From assembly GCF_010993965.1 (NCBI RefSeq), contig NZ_WIXM01000008.1, positions 58,221 to 122,220 of the forward strand: a stretch of DNA of 64,000 nt, in the 5' to 3' direction. The translations under genes were made by a program, and so were the position numbers. Position 1 is the stretch's first letter. Every line of letters starts with the position of its first letter. Of the stretch, positions 28,815 through 37,210 are shown in pieces. This DNA comes from Gracilibacillus sp. YIM 98692. GTDB taxonomy: Bacteria > Bacillota > Bacilli > Bacillales > Amphibacillaceae. Under the pieces are notes generated by a model that saw nothing but the letters and a program-made list of their open reading frames with translations, ran no database searches and was not told where the DNA came from.

Positions 28815-29096
28815 ATGGATATCCTGTTAATATTTTTATTGATATTTAGTGTCACACCCTTTGTTTTATGGGGAGATAATTGGAAAAAGACAGCTTTGAT
28901 GCAAATTCCCTTTGTCTTTGCCGCATGGTTTACATTTATTAAGTATGTAACAGTAGGCATTGCACCAAGTGAAAATTACTTATGGATCTTCTTCTTAGCC
29001 AATTTAGTTTATGGACATATTGCTTTCACCATTATTTTACTAGAAATGAGAAAGTCACTAAAATTGCGTCAAAACTTTGTCCAATCTCAAGGATAA
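28815..29096 (+). CDS. Small integral membrane protein of unknown function
   Basis: 93 aa with three hydrophobic segments (about residues 2-17, 26-45 and 55-78) and a basic tail (RKSLKLRQ). The start is ATG 28815 because GAGGTGAGC lies 4 nt upstream; the in-frame GTG at 28806 overlaps the ribosome site. Monocistronic, with a good promoter and terminator, so it is a real gene. No family recognised. Confidence 0.75.
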   Translation: MDILLIFLLIFSVTPFVLWGDNWKKTALMQIPFVFAAWFTFIKYVTVGIAPSENYLWIFFLANLVYGHIAFTIILLEMRKSLKLRQNFVQSQG

Positions 29097-29164
29097 AGTG
29101 ACTATACAAGCCAATATCACTTCACACTTTACAAGTCCTTACCTATCAAAAGGACAAATGAAAA

Positions 29165-29195
29165 GAAAGGGAGCCCTGCTCCCTTTCTTTTTTTT
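29165..29195 (+). terminator. Intrinsic terminator of the small membrane protein gene
   Basis: GAAAGGGAGC/GCTCCCTTTC 10-bp stem, 3-nt loop, eight T. The rest of 29196-29376 holds only a short copy of the dispersed GCGGAAAGCGAAGTG repeat (29310-29324). Confidence 0.95.
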
Positions 29196-29376
29196 GTTTC
29201 ACTCTGAATCCCTCGTCGGTTTACGACACAGTTAATAAATTATTCGACATAAAACTGGTACGAATCATTTACCAATCTAATGACTGTAATGTGCTTGCCA
29301 TGCGCGCGGAAAGCGAAGTGTATTTTCCTGAGCAAGTTCTAGCACTAATCTAAAGGAAATAGAGTGATGTCTCTAG

Positions 29377-29405
29377 TTGTTTGATACCGTTTTCTCGAGT
29401 ATAAT
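29377..29405 (+). promoter_or_regulatory. Promoter of glycerate kinase gene
   Basis: TTGTTT (29377-29382), 17-bp spacer, TATAAT (29400-29405). Confidence 0.65.
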
Positions 29406-29452
29406 TTATGTACATACATATTTAGAAAAAGAAAGAATTTGGAGGAGAAAAA

Positions 29453-30580
29453 ATGAACATTGTTGTTGCCCCTGACTCTTATAAAGGAAGTTTATCTGCA
29501 AATGAAGTTGCATCAACTATCAAAGAAGCCATTCTTGATATAAGAGATGCGAACATTTCCACAAAGCCGATGGCAGACGGCGGAGAAGGTACGATTGCTG
29601 CCATTTTATCTGCAACGAACGGAAAAAAAATGGAGCTTACAACTGCTGGTCCATTAGGTGATCAAATTTCTACTTACTATGCTATATTAGATAATAAAGT
29701 TGCGATTATCGAAACAGCACTGCATGCAGGTTTATATCAAGTGCCTGATGACAAACGTAATCCAGATTTAACCACTACATACGGAATGGGTGAAGCAATT
29801 CTAGATACCTTAGATCAAGGATGTACATCTTTTATCATTGGTTTAGGAGGAAGTGCGACGAATGATGGAGGACTAGGTATGCTTCAAGCATTAGGATTAA
29901 AGGCTTTTGACAAGGATGGAAATCAAATTGGACCATATGGAAAAGACTTGTTACAACTGGATTCGATAGATATCACCCACTTAGACTCTCGACTTTTCGA
30001 TGCAGATATTCGCATAGCGTGCGATGTCGACAACCCATTATGTGGACCAAAAGGTGCAAGTGCCATTTACGGACCTCAAAAAGGTGCAACGAATCAACAA
30101 ATTCAACAATTTGACGACGCTTTATCTTATTTCGCTACCAAAATAGAAAGTGAACTTAATCAATCCTTGCAAAATGTACCCGGAGCTGGTGCTGCGGGAG
30201 GGTTAGGCTTTGCATTTTTGGCCTTACAAGCTAAGTTAGAATCAGGTGCCTCCTTAATAGCTAAAGCTATTCATTTAGAGGAAGCCATAAAGGAAGCTGA
30301 TTTGGTATTCACTGGCGAGGGACAAAGTGATGAGCAGACACTTTTTGGGAAAGCACCAGGATTCGTTGCAGAACTTGCTAATCAACATCAAGTACCGACT
30401 ATCCTTTTATCAGGTAGTCTTGGAGAGCGAAATGAAAAGTTAAGAGAAAAATTTGCTGGATGCTTCTCTATTGTGAACAAACCCCTAACTTTACAGGAAT
30501 GTATGGATAAAAGTCAACATCTATTATTTGAACAAACAAAGCAAATTTTGACATTAATTGATCAAATTCGAGCAAGATAA
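29453..30580 (+). CDS. glxK: Glycerate kinase
   Basis: 375 aa, type I glycerate kinase (GlxK/GarK, PF02595), which phosphorylates D-glycerate to 2-phosphoglycerate. Signatures include VVAPDSYKGSLSANEVA at the N-terminus, PMADGGEGT, IIGLGGSATNDGGLG, CDVDNPLCG, GAGAAGGLGFA and FTGEGQSDEQT. Start ATG preceded by GGAGGAG. It is 66 bp upstream of a PRPP synthetase gene in the same direction and may form a loose pair with it. It could feed glycerate from glyoxylate or sugar-acid breakdown into glycolysis. Confidence 0.94.
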   Translation: MNIVVAPDSYKGSLSANEVASTIKEAILDIRDANISTKPMADGGEGTIAAILSATNGKKMELTTAGPLGDQISTYYAILDNKVAIIETALHAGLYQVPDDKRNPDLTTTYGMGEAILDTLDQGCTSFIIGLGGSATNDGGLGMLQALGLKAFDKDGNQIGPYGKDLLQLDSIDITHLDSRLFDADIRIACDVDNPLCGPKGASAIYGPQKGATNQQIQQFDDALSYFATKIESELNQSLQNVPGAGAAGGLGFAFLALQAKLESGASLIAKAIHLEEAIKEADLVFTGEGQSDEQTLFGKAPGFVAELANQHQVPTILLSGSLGERNEKLREKFAGCFSIVNKPLTLQECMDKSQHLLFEQTKQILTLIDQIRAR

Positions 30581-30581
30581 C

Positions 30582-30610
30582 TTGTGTCCCTATTATGTTT
30601 TTGCGATAAT
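30582..30610 (+). promoter_or_regulatory. Possible promoter of the prs paralogue
   Basis: TTGTGT (30582-30587), 17-bp spacer, GATAAT (30605-30610). Boxes imperfect; read-through from glxK is the alternative. Confidence 0.4.
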
Positions 30611-30646
30611 TTAAGTAAGAGAATACATAATTAGGAGGTCTTTTGC

Positions 30647-31597
30647 TTGAATAGCAGTTACCATAATACAAAATTGAAAGTTTTTTCCTTAAGTTCCAAT
30701 ATTGCTTTAGCGGAAGAAATCGCCAATCATATTGGAATTGAGCTAGGGAAATCATCTGTAAAAACGTTTAGTGACGGGGAAGTTCAAATAAATATTGAAG
30801 AAAGTATTCGTGGTTGTGATGTTTTCGTCATTCAATCTACTTGTAAACCAGTTGAAGATCATATGATGGAGTTGCTAATCATGATCGATGCTTTAAAGCG
30901 AGCTTCTGCTCGTTCCATTAATGTTGTCATGCCATATTATGGTTATGCACGTCAAGACCGTAAATCACGAGCCCGTGAACCCATTACAGCAAAACTTGTT
31001 GCGGATTTGATACAAAAGGCTGGTGCAACTAGGTTAATCTCGATTGACCTTCACGCACCTCAGGCACAAGGTTTCTTCAACATACCAGTCGATCCGATTA
31101 CGGCTATCTATACCATTGGAGATTATCTTTTAGAAAAATATCTTGAGGATGTCGTAGTGGTGGCACCTGATCACAGCAGTGTTTCACGTGCGAGAAGATT
31201 AGCAGATCAATTAAAAGCACCGATTGCTATTGTAGACCGGCGCGGCCCAAATGAAAATGCTTCTACTATTAGCATAGTAGGAGATGTTGCTGATAAAACG
31301 GCAGTTATTTTAGACGATATTATTGACACAGGCAGCCGAATTGAGTCAAGTGCCAGAGCTTTGTTTGAGCATGGATCAAAAAAAGTGTATGCATGTACGA
31401 CACACCCCGTTTTATCAGAACAAGCAGTTGAACGAATAGCATCCTCTGATTTATCAGAGCTGATTGTCACGAACACGATTCCATTAGCCGAAAATCAAAA
31501 AATCGAAAAAATCACACAATTATCTGTTGCACCAATTGTAGCAGAAGGAATTATTCGATTATATGAACAACAATCTGTAAGCTCCTTATATACCTAA
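30647..31597 (+). CDS. prs: Ribose-phosphate pyrophosphokinase (divergent PRPP synthetase)
   Basis: 316 aa, the usual class I length. It makes PRPP from ribose-5-phosphate and ATP. The catalytic flexible loop is intact ([20 protein letters not shown], 97-116), as are SDGE and the [11 protein letters not shown] region. The PRPP loop reads DDIIDTGSR at 223-231 instead of the usual DDxIDTAGT, and the PDHGG motif is PDHSS (174-178). This suggests a paralogue; the standard Bacillus copy lies next to glmU, which is absent here. The start is TTG 30647, with AGGAGG 8 nt upstream. Own terminator. Confidence 0.88.
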   Translation: MNSSYHNTKLKVFSLSSNIALAEEIANHIGIELGKSSVKTFSDGEVQINIEESIRGCDVFVIQSTCKPVEDHMMELLIMIDALKRASARSINVVMPYYGYARQDRKSRAREPITAKLVADLIQKAGATRLISIDLHAPQAQGFFNIPVDPITAIYTIGDYLLEKYLEDVVVVAPDHSSVSRARRLADQLKAPIAIVDRRGPNENASTISIVGDVADKTAVILDDIIDTGSRIESSARALFEHGSKKVYACTTHPVLSEQAVERIASSDLSELIVTNTIPLAENQKIEKITQLSVAPIVAEGIIRLYEQQSVSSLYT

Positions 31598-31626
31598 GCA
31601 TGTGGATCCCTCCACATGCTTTTTTA
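31597..31626 (+). terminator. Intrinsic terminator of the prs paralogue
   Basis: AGCATGTGGA/TCCACATGCT stem followed by TTTTTTA. Confidence 0.93.
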
Positions 31627-31792
31627 TATCCACAAACGCCCCATTTTATCACGGTGAACAATCATCCATAAAACCCCCATTGATGGAAGTCTCTTTTTAT
31701 AGATGCACACCTATATAGGCGGATGCATATTCTACAAATAGAAATACCTATCCATATTTTCCAATTGGGTTTTACAGAAAGGGGGAGTTATT

Positions 31793-32548
31793 ATGCATCA
31801 TCGATTTAATACGCAAAAAATCATCACCATTTCTTCCCCATTATGCTTATTACTATTATGGGAAATTTTCTCACAAATGAATATTTTAGACTCTCGATTT
31901 TTCCCTCCGCCTACTTTAATTCTGCAAACATTATGGGATATGGCAGAATCAGGAGAATTATTTAAACATATAACAGTAAGTCTAACTCGGATTTTATTCG
32001 GTTTTTTATTAGGGGTTATACCAGCTATTTGTATTGGATTATTAATGGGGATGTACAAATTTATGAAATATACTTTTTCCCCAATTATTATGATCTTCAT
32101 GCCTATTCCAACATTAGCTATGCTGCCTATTATTCTCATTTTATTCGGGATTGGTGAATTTTCCAAAATGGTAACCATCGCCATCAGTGTCTTTTTTCCT
32201 GTTGCGATTAATACAGCAGCTGGAGTTGCCAACATTGACCAAATTTATGTAGATATAGCTAAAAACTATCAAGCTAATGCTAAAGATTTCTTCTTTAAAA
32301 TTGCTTTACCGGGTTCCCTCCCCGTTATGTTAGAAGGGATTCAAATGGGGCAGGCTATTGCTTTATTAACCATTGTAGCAGCTGAAATGATTGGAGCAAC
32401 GTCAGGAATAGGCTACTTAATTTGGATGAACTATAAAGCATTCTTGCTACCTGAAATGTATGTTGGGTTAATTCTAATTTCATTTTTTGGCTACTTTTTC
32501 TCTCTTGTCTTACGTGGACTCGAACGAAAATTATTGCCTTGGAAATAG
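31793..32548 (+). CDS. ABC transporter permease (SsuC/TauC/ThiX type)
   Basis: 251 aa, about six membrane helices. The cytoplasmic EAA loop is visible as ANYQANAKDFFFKIALPGSLP. Family BPD_transp_1 of nitrate/taurine/sulfonate/hydroxymethylpyrimidine importers. Start ATG with AAAGGGGGAG. First of three genes: permease, ATPase and lipoprotein, spaced by 22 and 23 bp. The substrate is not determined. Confidence 0.9.
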   Translation: MHHRFNTQKIITISSPLCLLLLWEIFSQMNILDSRFFPPPTLILQTLWDMAESGELFKHITVSLTRILFGFLLGVIPAICIGLLMGMYKFMKYTFSPIIMIFMPIPTLAMLPIILILFGIGEFSKMVTIAISVFFPVAINTAAGVANIDQIYVDIAKNYQANAKDFFFKIALPGSLPVMLEGIQMGQAIALLTIVAAEMIGATSGIGYLIWMNYKAFLLPEMYVGLILISFFGYFFSLVLRGLERKLLPWK

Positions 32549-32570
32549 GGTAGAATCAGGGGGGGTATTC

Positions 32571-33347
32571 ATGTCGAAAATTCTGTTAGAACATTTATCA
32601 AAGCGATTTATTCGAGGAAACCGATTTATTGATGCACTAGAAGACATTACTTTGTCCATTGAAGAAGGTGAATTTGTTTGTCTTTTAGGACCTAGTGGAT
32701 GTGGAAAAACCACGTTACTCCGAATTTTAGCCAATATCGAAAAGCCTAGCACTGGTCATGTAGAAATCCAAAGCTCTCCTAAAAACCGTCCACTACAGTC
32801 TATGATCTTTCAAGAAAGTGGTGTCATCCCATGGTTAACAGTGGAAGAAAATGTGGCGTTCGGGTTAAAAATGCGTCATCTGCCAAAATTTTATATAAAA
32901 GAACGTACTAATCAATACTTAAAAAAAGTCGGATTAACGAAATTTCGCCGACTATATCCGAAGGAACTATCTGGTGGAATGAAGCAGAGAGTCAGCATCG
33001 CTCGTGCCTTTGCTAATGATCCTGAAATTTTATTGATGGATGAACCCTTTGCCGCACTTGATGAACAAAATAAGTTTATTTTACAGGAAGAGTTATTAAC
33101 CATTTGGCAAGAGACAAGAAAGACCGTCTTATTTATCACACATAGTATCGACGAAGCACTACTTCTAAGTGATCGCATTTTACTCATGAGCTCACAACCA
33201 GGACGAATTGTAAAAGACATTACAATTGATATGAAAAGACCGCGAACAATAGAAAAAGTTCGCTCAGATCCCGTAATGACAGACACCTTTTTAAATATAT
33301 GGGATCATTTACAAAACGAAGTGAAACAAACTCGCTCAGACAATTAA
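32571..33347 (+). CDS. ABC transporter ATP-binding protein (SsuB/TauB type)
   Basis: 258 aa. Walker A GPSGCGKTT (about 40-48), Q-loop MIFQESGVIPWL, signature LSGGMKQR, Walker B EILLMDEPFAALDE, and switch His in LFITHSIDEALLL. The Q-loop and PWLTVEEN text are typical of nitrate/sulfonate/taurine ATPases. The start is ATG 32571 behind AGGGGGGG; longer readings overlap the permease gene. It energises the importer with the adjacent permease. Confidence 0.93.
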   Translation: MSKILLEHLSKRFIRGNRFIDALEDITLSIEEGEFVCLLGPSGCGKTTLLRILANIEKPSTGHVEIQSSPKNRPLQSMIFQESGVIPWLTVEENVAFGLKMRHLPKFYIKERTNQYLKKVGLTKFRRLYPKELSGGMKQRVSIARAFANDPEILLMDEPFAALDEQNKFILQEELLTIWQETRKTVLFITHSIDEALLLSDRILLMSSQPGRIVKDITIDMKRPRTIEKVRSDPVMTDTFLNIWDHLQNEVKQTRSDN

Positions 33348-33370
33348 ACATTTTTAAAGGAGGTTTTAAG

Positions 33371-34432
33371 ATGAATAAAGTGATGACAATCTTTATACTG
33401 TTAAGTTGTTTTAGCTTCATGGCTGCTTGTCAATCCTCAGGGACCAATAACTCCAATCAAAGTGATGATGGCCTAACCGCTCTAGAGGAAACAGCCAAGG
33501 TGGTCATTGCAGAAGATGGCTCTGCATCTGGTGCTGGTTTTTATATTGCAAAAGATAAAGGTTATTTTGATGAGTATAATATTGAAGTCGAATTTGCTAC
33601 ATTTGGTAACAGTGATGAAATGCTACCTGCTGTTGCCTCAGGAGAAGTAGACGTTGCAGGTGGAATTTCTTCGGCATCTTTCTTCAATTCGATTGCGCAA
33701 GGGATTGATGTTCGGTTTATTGCAGACAAAGGACATAACAATCAAGGAAGTTCCTACTTTTCCTTTGTTGTAAGAGACGATCTGCAGGATGAAATAACAG
33801 ATTATGAAGATGTGAAAGGAAAAAAGATAGCAGTATCCACTAAAAATGCAGTAGATGATTATATTTTCAACCAAATGCTAGATCATGCGGGAGTCTCACC
33901 TGAAGAGGTAGAGTTTGTCTTAATGTCTGACTTCAGCAATATGATGTCAGCTATGGGAAATAAACAAATTGATCTAGCCTTACAAATCGAACCATTAATT
34001 ACACAAGGAGAAAATCAAGGAATTCATCGTAGATTTGGTGACACCACGGACTATGCACCGGAAGCACAAATTGCCATGGTACTAGGATCTCCTAAGTTTT
34101 TAACAGATAGAAGAGATGTGGCTGTTCGATTTATGGCAGCTTATTTAAAAGGTGTACGCGATTATCATGATGTCTTTATAAAAGGAACAGGAAATCAAGA
34201 CGAAATCATTTCTATTATGGCAAATCATACTGCTTTAAAAGATAAAGAGCTCTGGACAGAAGTAGGGGTTACTGGACTAAATCCAGATGGAAGAATTTTT
34301 GAAGAAGATGTAAAAAATCAGTACGAATTTTATGATCAAAATGGTGCCATTAAAGGAGATTTAGACTTTGATAAAATTATCGATATGTCTCTCGTGGAAG
34401 AGGCCATCGAAATCATTGGGACATATGAATAA
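33371..34432 (+). CDS. ABC transporter substrate-binding lipoprotein (SsuA/NMT1 type)
   Basis: 353-aa lipoprotein; signal MNKVMTIFILLSCFSFMAAC ends in a lipobox with Cys20. The NMT1/THI5-like domain (about 48-330) has AEDGSASGAGFYIAKDKGYF, EVDVAGG and VKGKKIAVST segments. It captures the substrate outside the cell for the permease/ATPase upstream. Start ATG with AAAGGAGG. Candidates are a sulfonate, a thiamine-pyrimidine precursor or a nitrile-like compound; no sulfonatase or thiamine gene is adjacent to decide. Confidence 0.9.
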   Translation: MNKVMTIFILLSCFSFMAACQSSGTNNSNQSDDGLTALEETAKVVIAEDGSASGAGFYIAKDKGYFDEYNIEVEFATFGNSDEMLPAVASGEVDVAGGISSASFFNSIAQGIDVRFIADKGHNNQGSSYFSFVVRDDLQDEITDYEDVKGKKIAVSTKNAVDDYIFNQMLDHAGVSPEEVEFVLMSDFSNMMSAMGNKQIDLALQIEPLITQGENQGIHRRFGDTTDYAPEAQIAMVLGSPKFLTDRRDVAVRFMAAYLKGVRDYHDVFIKGTGNQDEIISIMANHTALKDKELWTEVGVTGLNPDGRIFEEDVKNQYEFYDQNGAIKGDLDFDKIIDMSLVEEAIEIIGTYE

Positions 34433-34435
34433 ATA

Positions 34436-34500
34436 AAGTGAGACTTCCATCAGTAGGAGGGTATTCATCCCCCACTGGTGGTATAGTTTTCTGATCCAGT
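34436..34500. repeat. Dispersed repeat family A, short copy
   Basis: Starts AAAGTGAGACTTCCATCAGT like the other copies, with CCCACTGGTGG closing the hairpin; the 46-bp core that follows elsewhere is missing. Confidence 0.6.
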
Positions 34501-34559
34501 AAAAAAATTCATAATACGTCGATTCTATGAGGATCAAACTTTCGAAAATCAGATCCACA

Positions 34560-34690
34560 CTACTAGCGGAGACAACATACGTAGACTCCAGCTGGAACAG
34601 CACCAGCTGAAGTTCCCGCAGGTAGCGTACTTTGCTGCCGAGGAAGCTGAAGCGGTGCCCGCGGAAAGCGAAGTGTGTTGGCGGAGCTTG
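34560..34690 (-). repeat. Dispersed repeat family B, copy 1
   Basis: The reverse complement of this stretch matches 63675-63800 closely: CTTCGCTTTCCGCGGGCAC, GCTTCAGCTTCCTCGGCAG, CCTGCGGGA, TGCTGTTCC and GGAGTCTACGTAT occur in the same order. GC-rich compared with the surrounding gap (34433-34834), which holds no gene. Confidence 0.7.
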
Positions 34691-34834
34691 TTATAGCAGT
34701 GTCAAAAATGAGGAAGATATAAGCACTCCTAAATAAGCAACAACCTTTTTGAAAACAGTCATAATAAAGAGCTATAGATTCGGCTTCTTTTCCTTATATG
34801 TTAATATATAGAAAAAGGAGAAGGAGGATGGAAA

Positions 34835-35359
34835 ATGGAAGTCTTAGAAGCTATTCAGCACCGACGTGAAATAACAAAATATAAACCAACACCTATTAAA
34901 CAAGAAGTATTGCAGAAGGTTGTGGAAGCTGCTTATTTTGCACCAACCGGAAATAACCTGCCTTCAAAAGATATCATAGTGGTTACCGATAAGCAGTTAT
35001 TAAAGGAATTGGGAGATACGACACCATTTATGCCATGGATAAAAGACGCACAAGCTGGGATAGCTATTACTGGCCGGCCTGATATTAGCAAGTATTGGCT
35101 GCAAGACAGCTCCATAGCATCAGGATACTTATGGCTAGAAGCCGTCAATCTGGGATTAGGCGGAGCATTCGGTGCTGTCTATCATGCAGAAGACCCAGAA
35201 GAATCAGAGCGCAGAGAAAATCATGCACGCCGAACGTTATCCATTCCCGATGATCGGAGAGTTTTAGCTATTATTGGTCTTGGTTATCCAGCTGAGAATA
35301 AGGCACCCAAAACAAAAATTGAAAGAACAGAAATGATACATTATAATCAGTTTTCATAA
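34835..35359 (+). CDS. Nitroreductase family protein
   Basis: 174-aa FMN-dependent oxidoreductase. The N-terminal RREITKYKPTPI and FAPTGNNLPSKDIIVV segments form the FMN site, and IASGYLWLEAVNLGLGGAFGAVY is the central signature. It is shorter than classical NfsA/NfsB, as in the small nitroreductases of Bacillus. Start ATG with AAGGAGGATG. Physiological substrate unknown. Own terminator. Confidence 0.9.
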   Translation: MEVLEAIQHRREITKYKPTPIKQEVLQKVVEAAYFAPTGNNLPSKDIIVVTDKQLLKELGDTTPFMPWIKDAQAGIAITGRPDISKYWLQDSSIASGYLWLEAVNLGLGGAFGAVYHAEDPEESERRENHARRTLSIPDDRRVLAIIGLGYPAENKAPKTKIERTEMIHYNQFS

Positions 35360-35362
35360 TAT

Positions 35363-35402
35363 AAAAGATGGCCTCTTTAGAAACAAGAGCGCCATCTTTT
35401 TC
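35363..35402 (+). terminator. Intrinsic terminator of the nitroreductase gene
   Basis: AAAGATGGCGC-type stem: AAAGATGGC/GCCATCTTT with an inner CTCTT/AAGAG pairing, then TTTTT. It lies between convergent genes. Confidence 0.88.
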
Positions 35403-35422
35403 ATGATTATTAATATATTAAA

Positions 35423-36994
35423 CTATTTTTGATTTGTCATCAGATGATTTTCATACACTACATCATATAAATCTTTATAAGCTACATGCTTTTCTTTTAA
35501 TTGAGTGGGAGACTCAAGTCCTGCTGCTGCTGAGAGATTATACAAACCTTCTCTGATAGAAATGACATAATTCGTGACACGATAGGACTTTTCTTCAATA
35601 TTTAAAGCTTGTTGGAGTTTAGGATTTGTCGTTGCGACTCCAACCGGGCAATGATTAGTATGGCAAACTTGTGCCATGATACATCCTGTTGTGATCATAA
35701 ATGCTCTTGCAAGCTGCACTAAATCTGCTCCAAGTGCTAAAACAAAGGCGATACGGTCTGGCGTAAATAACTTGCCGGATGCAATAATTTTAACATCTTC
35801 TCGAACCCCTGCTTGAATGAGTGCTTGATGTAAAATCGGAATAGCGGATTTAATAGGCAGTCCAACACTATCTGTTAATTCTTGATAAGTTGCACCTGTC
35901 CCGCCTTCTCCACCATCAACTGAAATAAAATCAGGTTTTTTCCCTGTTTCTTTCATCGCATTAGCTAATTCCTGTACATCATTCTCTTGTCCAACAACGA
36001 TTTTAATACCTACTGGTTTTTCTGCCACATCCCGAATTTTTTCAATAAAATCCAGCATTCCATAAACATCGTTAAACTCTCGAAAACGGTTTGGACTGTC
36101 ACTTTCCTGAAATGGTTCAATGTTACGGTTACGAGCAACTTCTTCTGTTACCTTAGCCGCTTCTAAATGACCACCTCTTGTTTTAGCACCTTGAGCGAGC
36201 TTTAGTTCAAATGCTTTTACTTGTTCAACCGATGCTTTCTTTTTTAATTCTTCCCATGACATTTCCCCGTTTTTAGTACGTACCCCATACAATGCGGGGC
36301 CAATTTGCATTATTAAATCAACATTCCCTTTCAAATGATAATCGGAAATACCACCTTCTCCGGTGTTCATCCACGTTCCACCTGCACGTCCAAGCCCAAT
36401 CGATAATGCAGTGATTGCTCTATCACCTAATGCACCATAGCTCATGCCTGACATCCCTACCAAGCCTTTCACATGAAAAGGATGATTTGTTTTTTCTCCA
36501 ATGACTACCTCATTCTTCTCTCCTAATAAATAAGGAGATACCTTTTTGCCCTTGCGATGCTCTTTACGTGAGAATAAATTTTCTTTTTCAATATGATAGA
36601 CTTTCGTTTTCACTGATGGTTGATGTTCAATCGATAATTCATTTTCTAATTTGGGAAACATCGTATTTTTTATGTAATAACCAGGTTGATCAAAATCCCG
36701 CTTCGAACCAAAACCTAACAAACGATTCTTATATTTCGCAGGAATCACAATATCCTGATAATCCTTTCTAGAAAATGGCTTCCCTGTTTCATCCTCTGTA
36801 AAAAGGTATTGTCTTAATTCGGGGCCAATGCTTTCTAAAAAATAACGAACTCTTCCAATAAGGGGATAATTTCTCAGAACAGCATGTCTCTTCTGATTTC
36901 GATCTACAAAAAATCCGAATAGCATAAATACTGCTGGAATAAATAGAATGATTAAAACGATAATTAATAAAATAACAGAAGCGATATCCGCCAT
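35423..36994 (-). CDS. FMN-binding glutamate-synthase-family protein (YerD-like)
   Basis: 523 aa. An N-terminal membrane anchor (about 2-25) precedes a glutamate synthase large-subunit-like FMN barrel (about 130-480): GMSGMSYGALG, GEGGISDYH, KIVVGQEND, SVDGGEGGTGATY and AGVREDVKIIASGKL. The 3Fe-4S cysteine set CIMAQVCHTNHCPVGV is intact. No glutamine amidotransferase domain is present, so it is not a full glutamate synthase; B. subtilis YerD is the likely orthologue, of unproven reaction. The start is ATG 36994 with AGGAGG. Confidence 0.9.
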   Translation of the reverse strand: MADIASVILLIIVLIILFIPAVFMLFGFFVDRNQKRHAVLRNYPLIGRVRYFLESIGPELRQYLFTEDETGKPFSRKDYQDIVIPAKYKNRLLGFGSKRDFDQPGYYIKNTMFPKLENELSIEHQPSVKTKVYHIEKENLFSRKEHRKGKKVSPYLLGEKNEVVIGEKTNHPFHVKGLVGMSGMSYGALGDRAITALSIGLGRAGGTWMNTGEGGISDYHLKGNVDLIMQIGPALYGVRTKNGEMSWEELKKKASVEQVKAFELKLAQGAKTRGGHLEAAKVTEEVARNRNIEPFQESDSPNRFREFNDVYGMLDFIEKIRDVAEKPVGIKIVVGQENDVQELANAMKETGKKPDFISVDGGEGGTGATYQELTDSVGLPIKSAIPILHQALIQAGVREDVKIIASGKLFTPDRIAFVLALGADLVQLARAFMITTGCIMAQVCHTNHCPVGVATTNPKLQQALNIEEKSYRVTNYVISIREGLYNLSAAAGLESPTQLKEKHVAYKDLYDVVYENHLMTNQK

Positions 36995-37210
36995 AATTTT
37001 TCCTCCTACTGACAATCTTCATACAGTCTATTATAGCATCTAGCTTGATTCATTTTTACTAATAAAAAGAAATAAGTCCCAGTTTTCATTACTGAGACTT
37101 GTTAATAGTGAAAATATTGGACGTATGGAACTAGATTAAATAATTCCATTTTAAATAAGGAAATCGTATTTTTTTAATCCTTTCTATTTGATTCATTAAG
37201 TACATCCCCT

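Noticed and set aside
31627..31792. Possible TPP or other riboswitch ahead of the ABC importer
   Set aside because: No CTGAGA/ACCTGATCTGG-type TPP elements or other riboswitch cores were seen.
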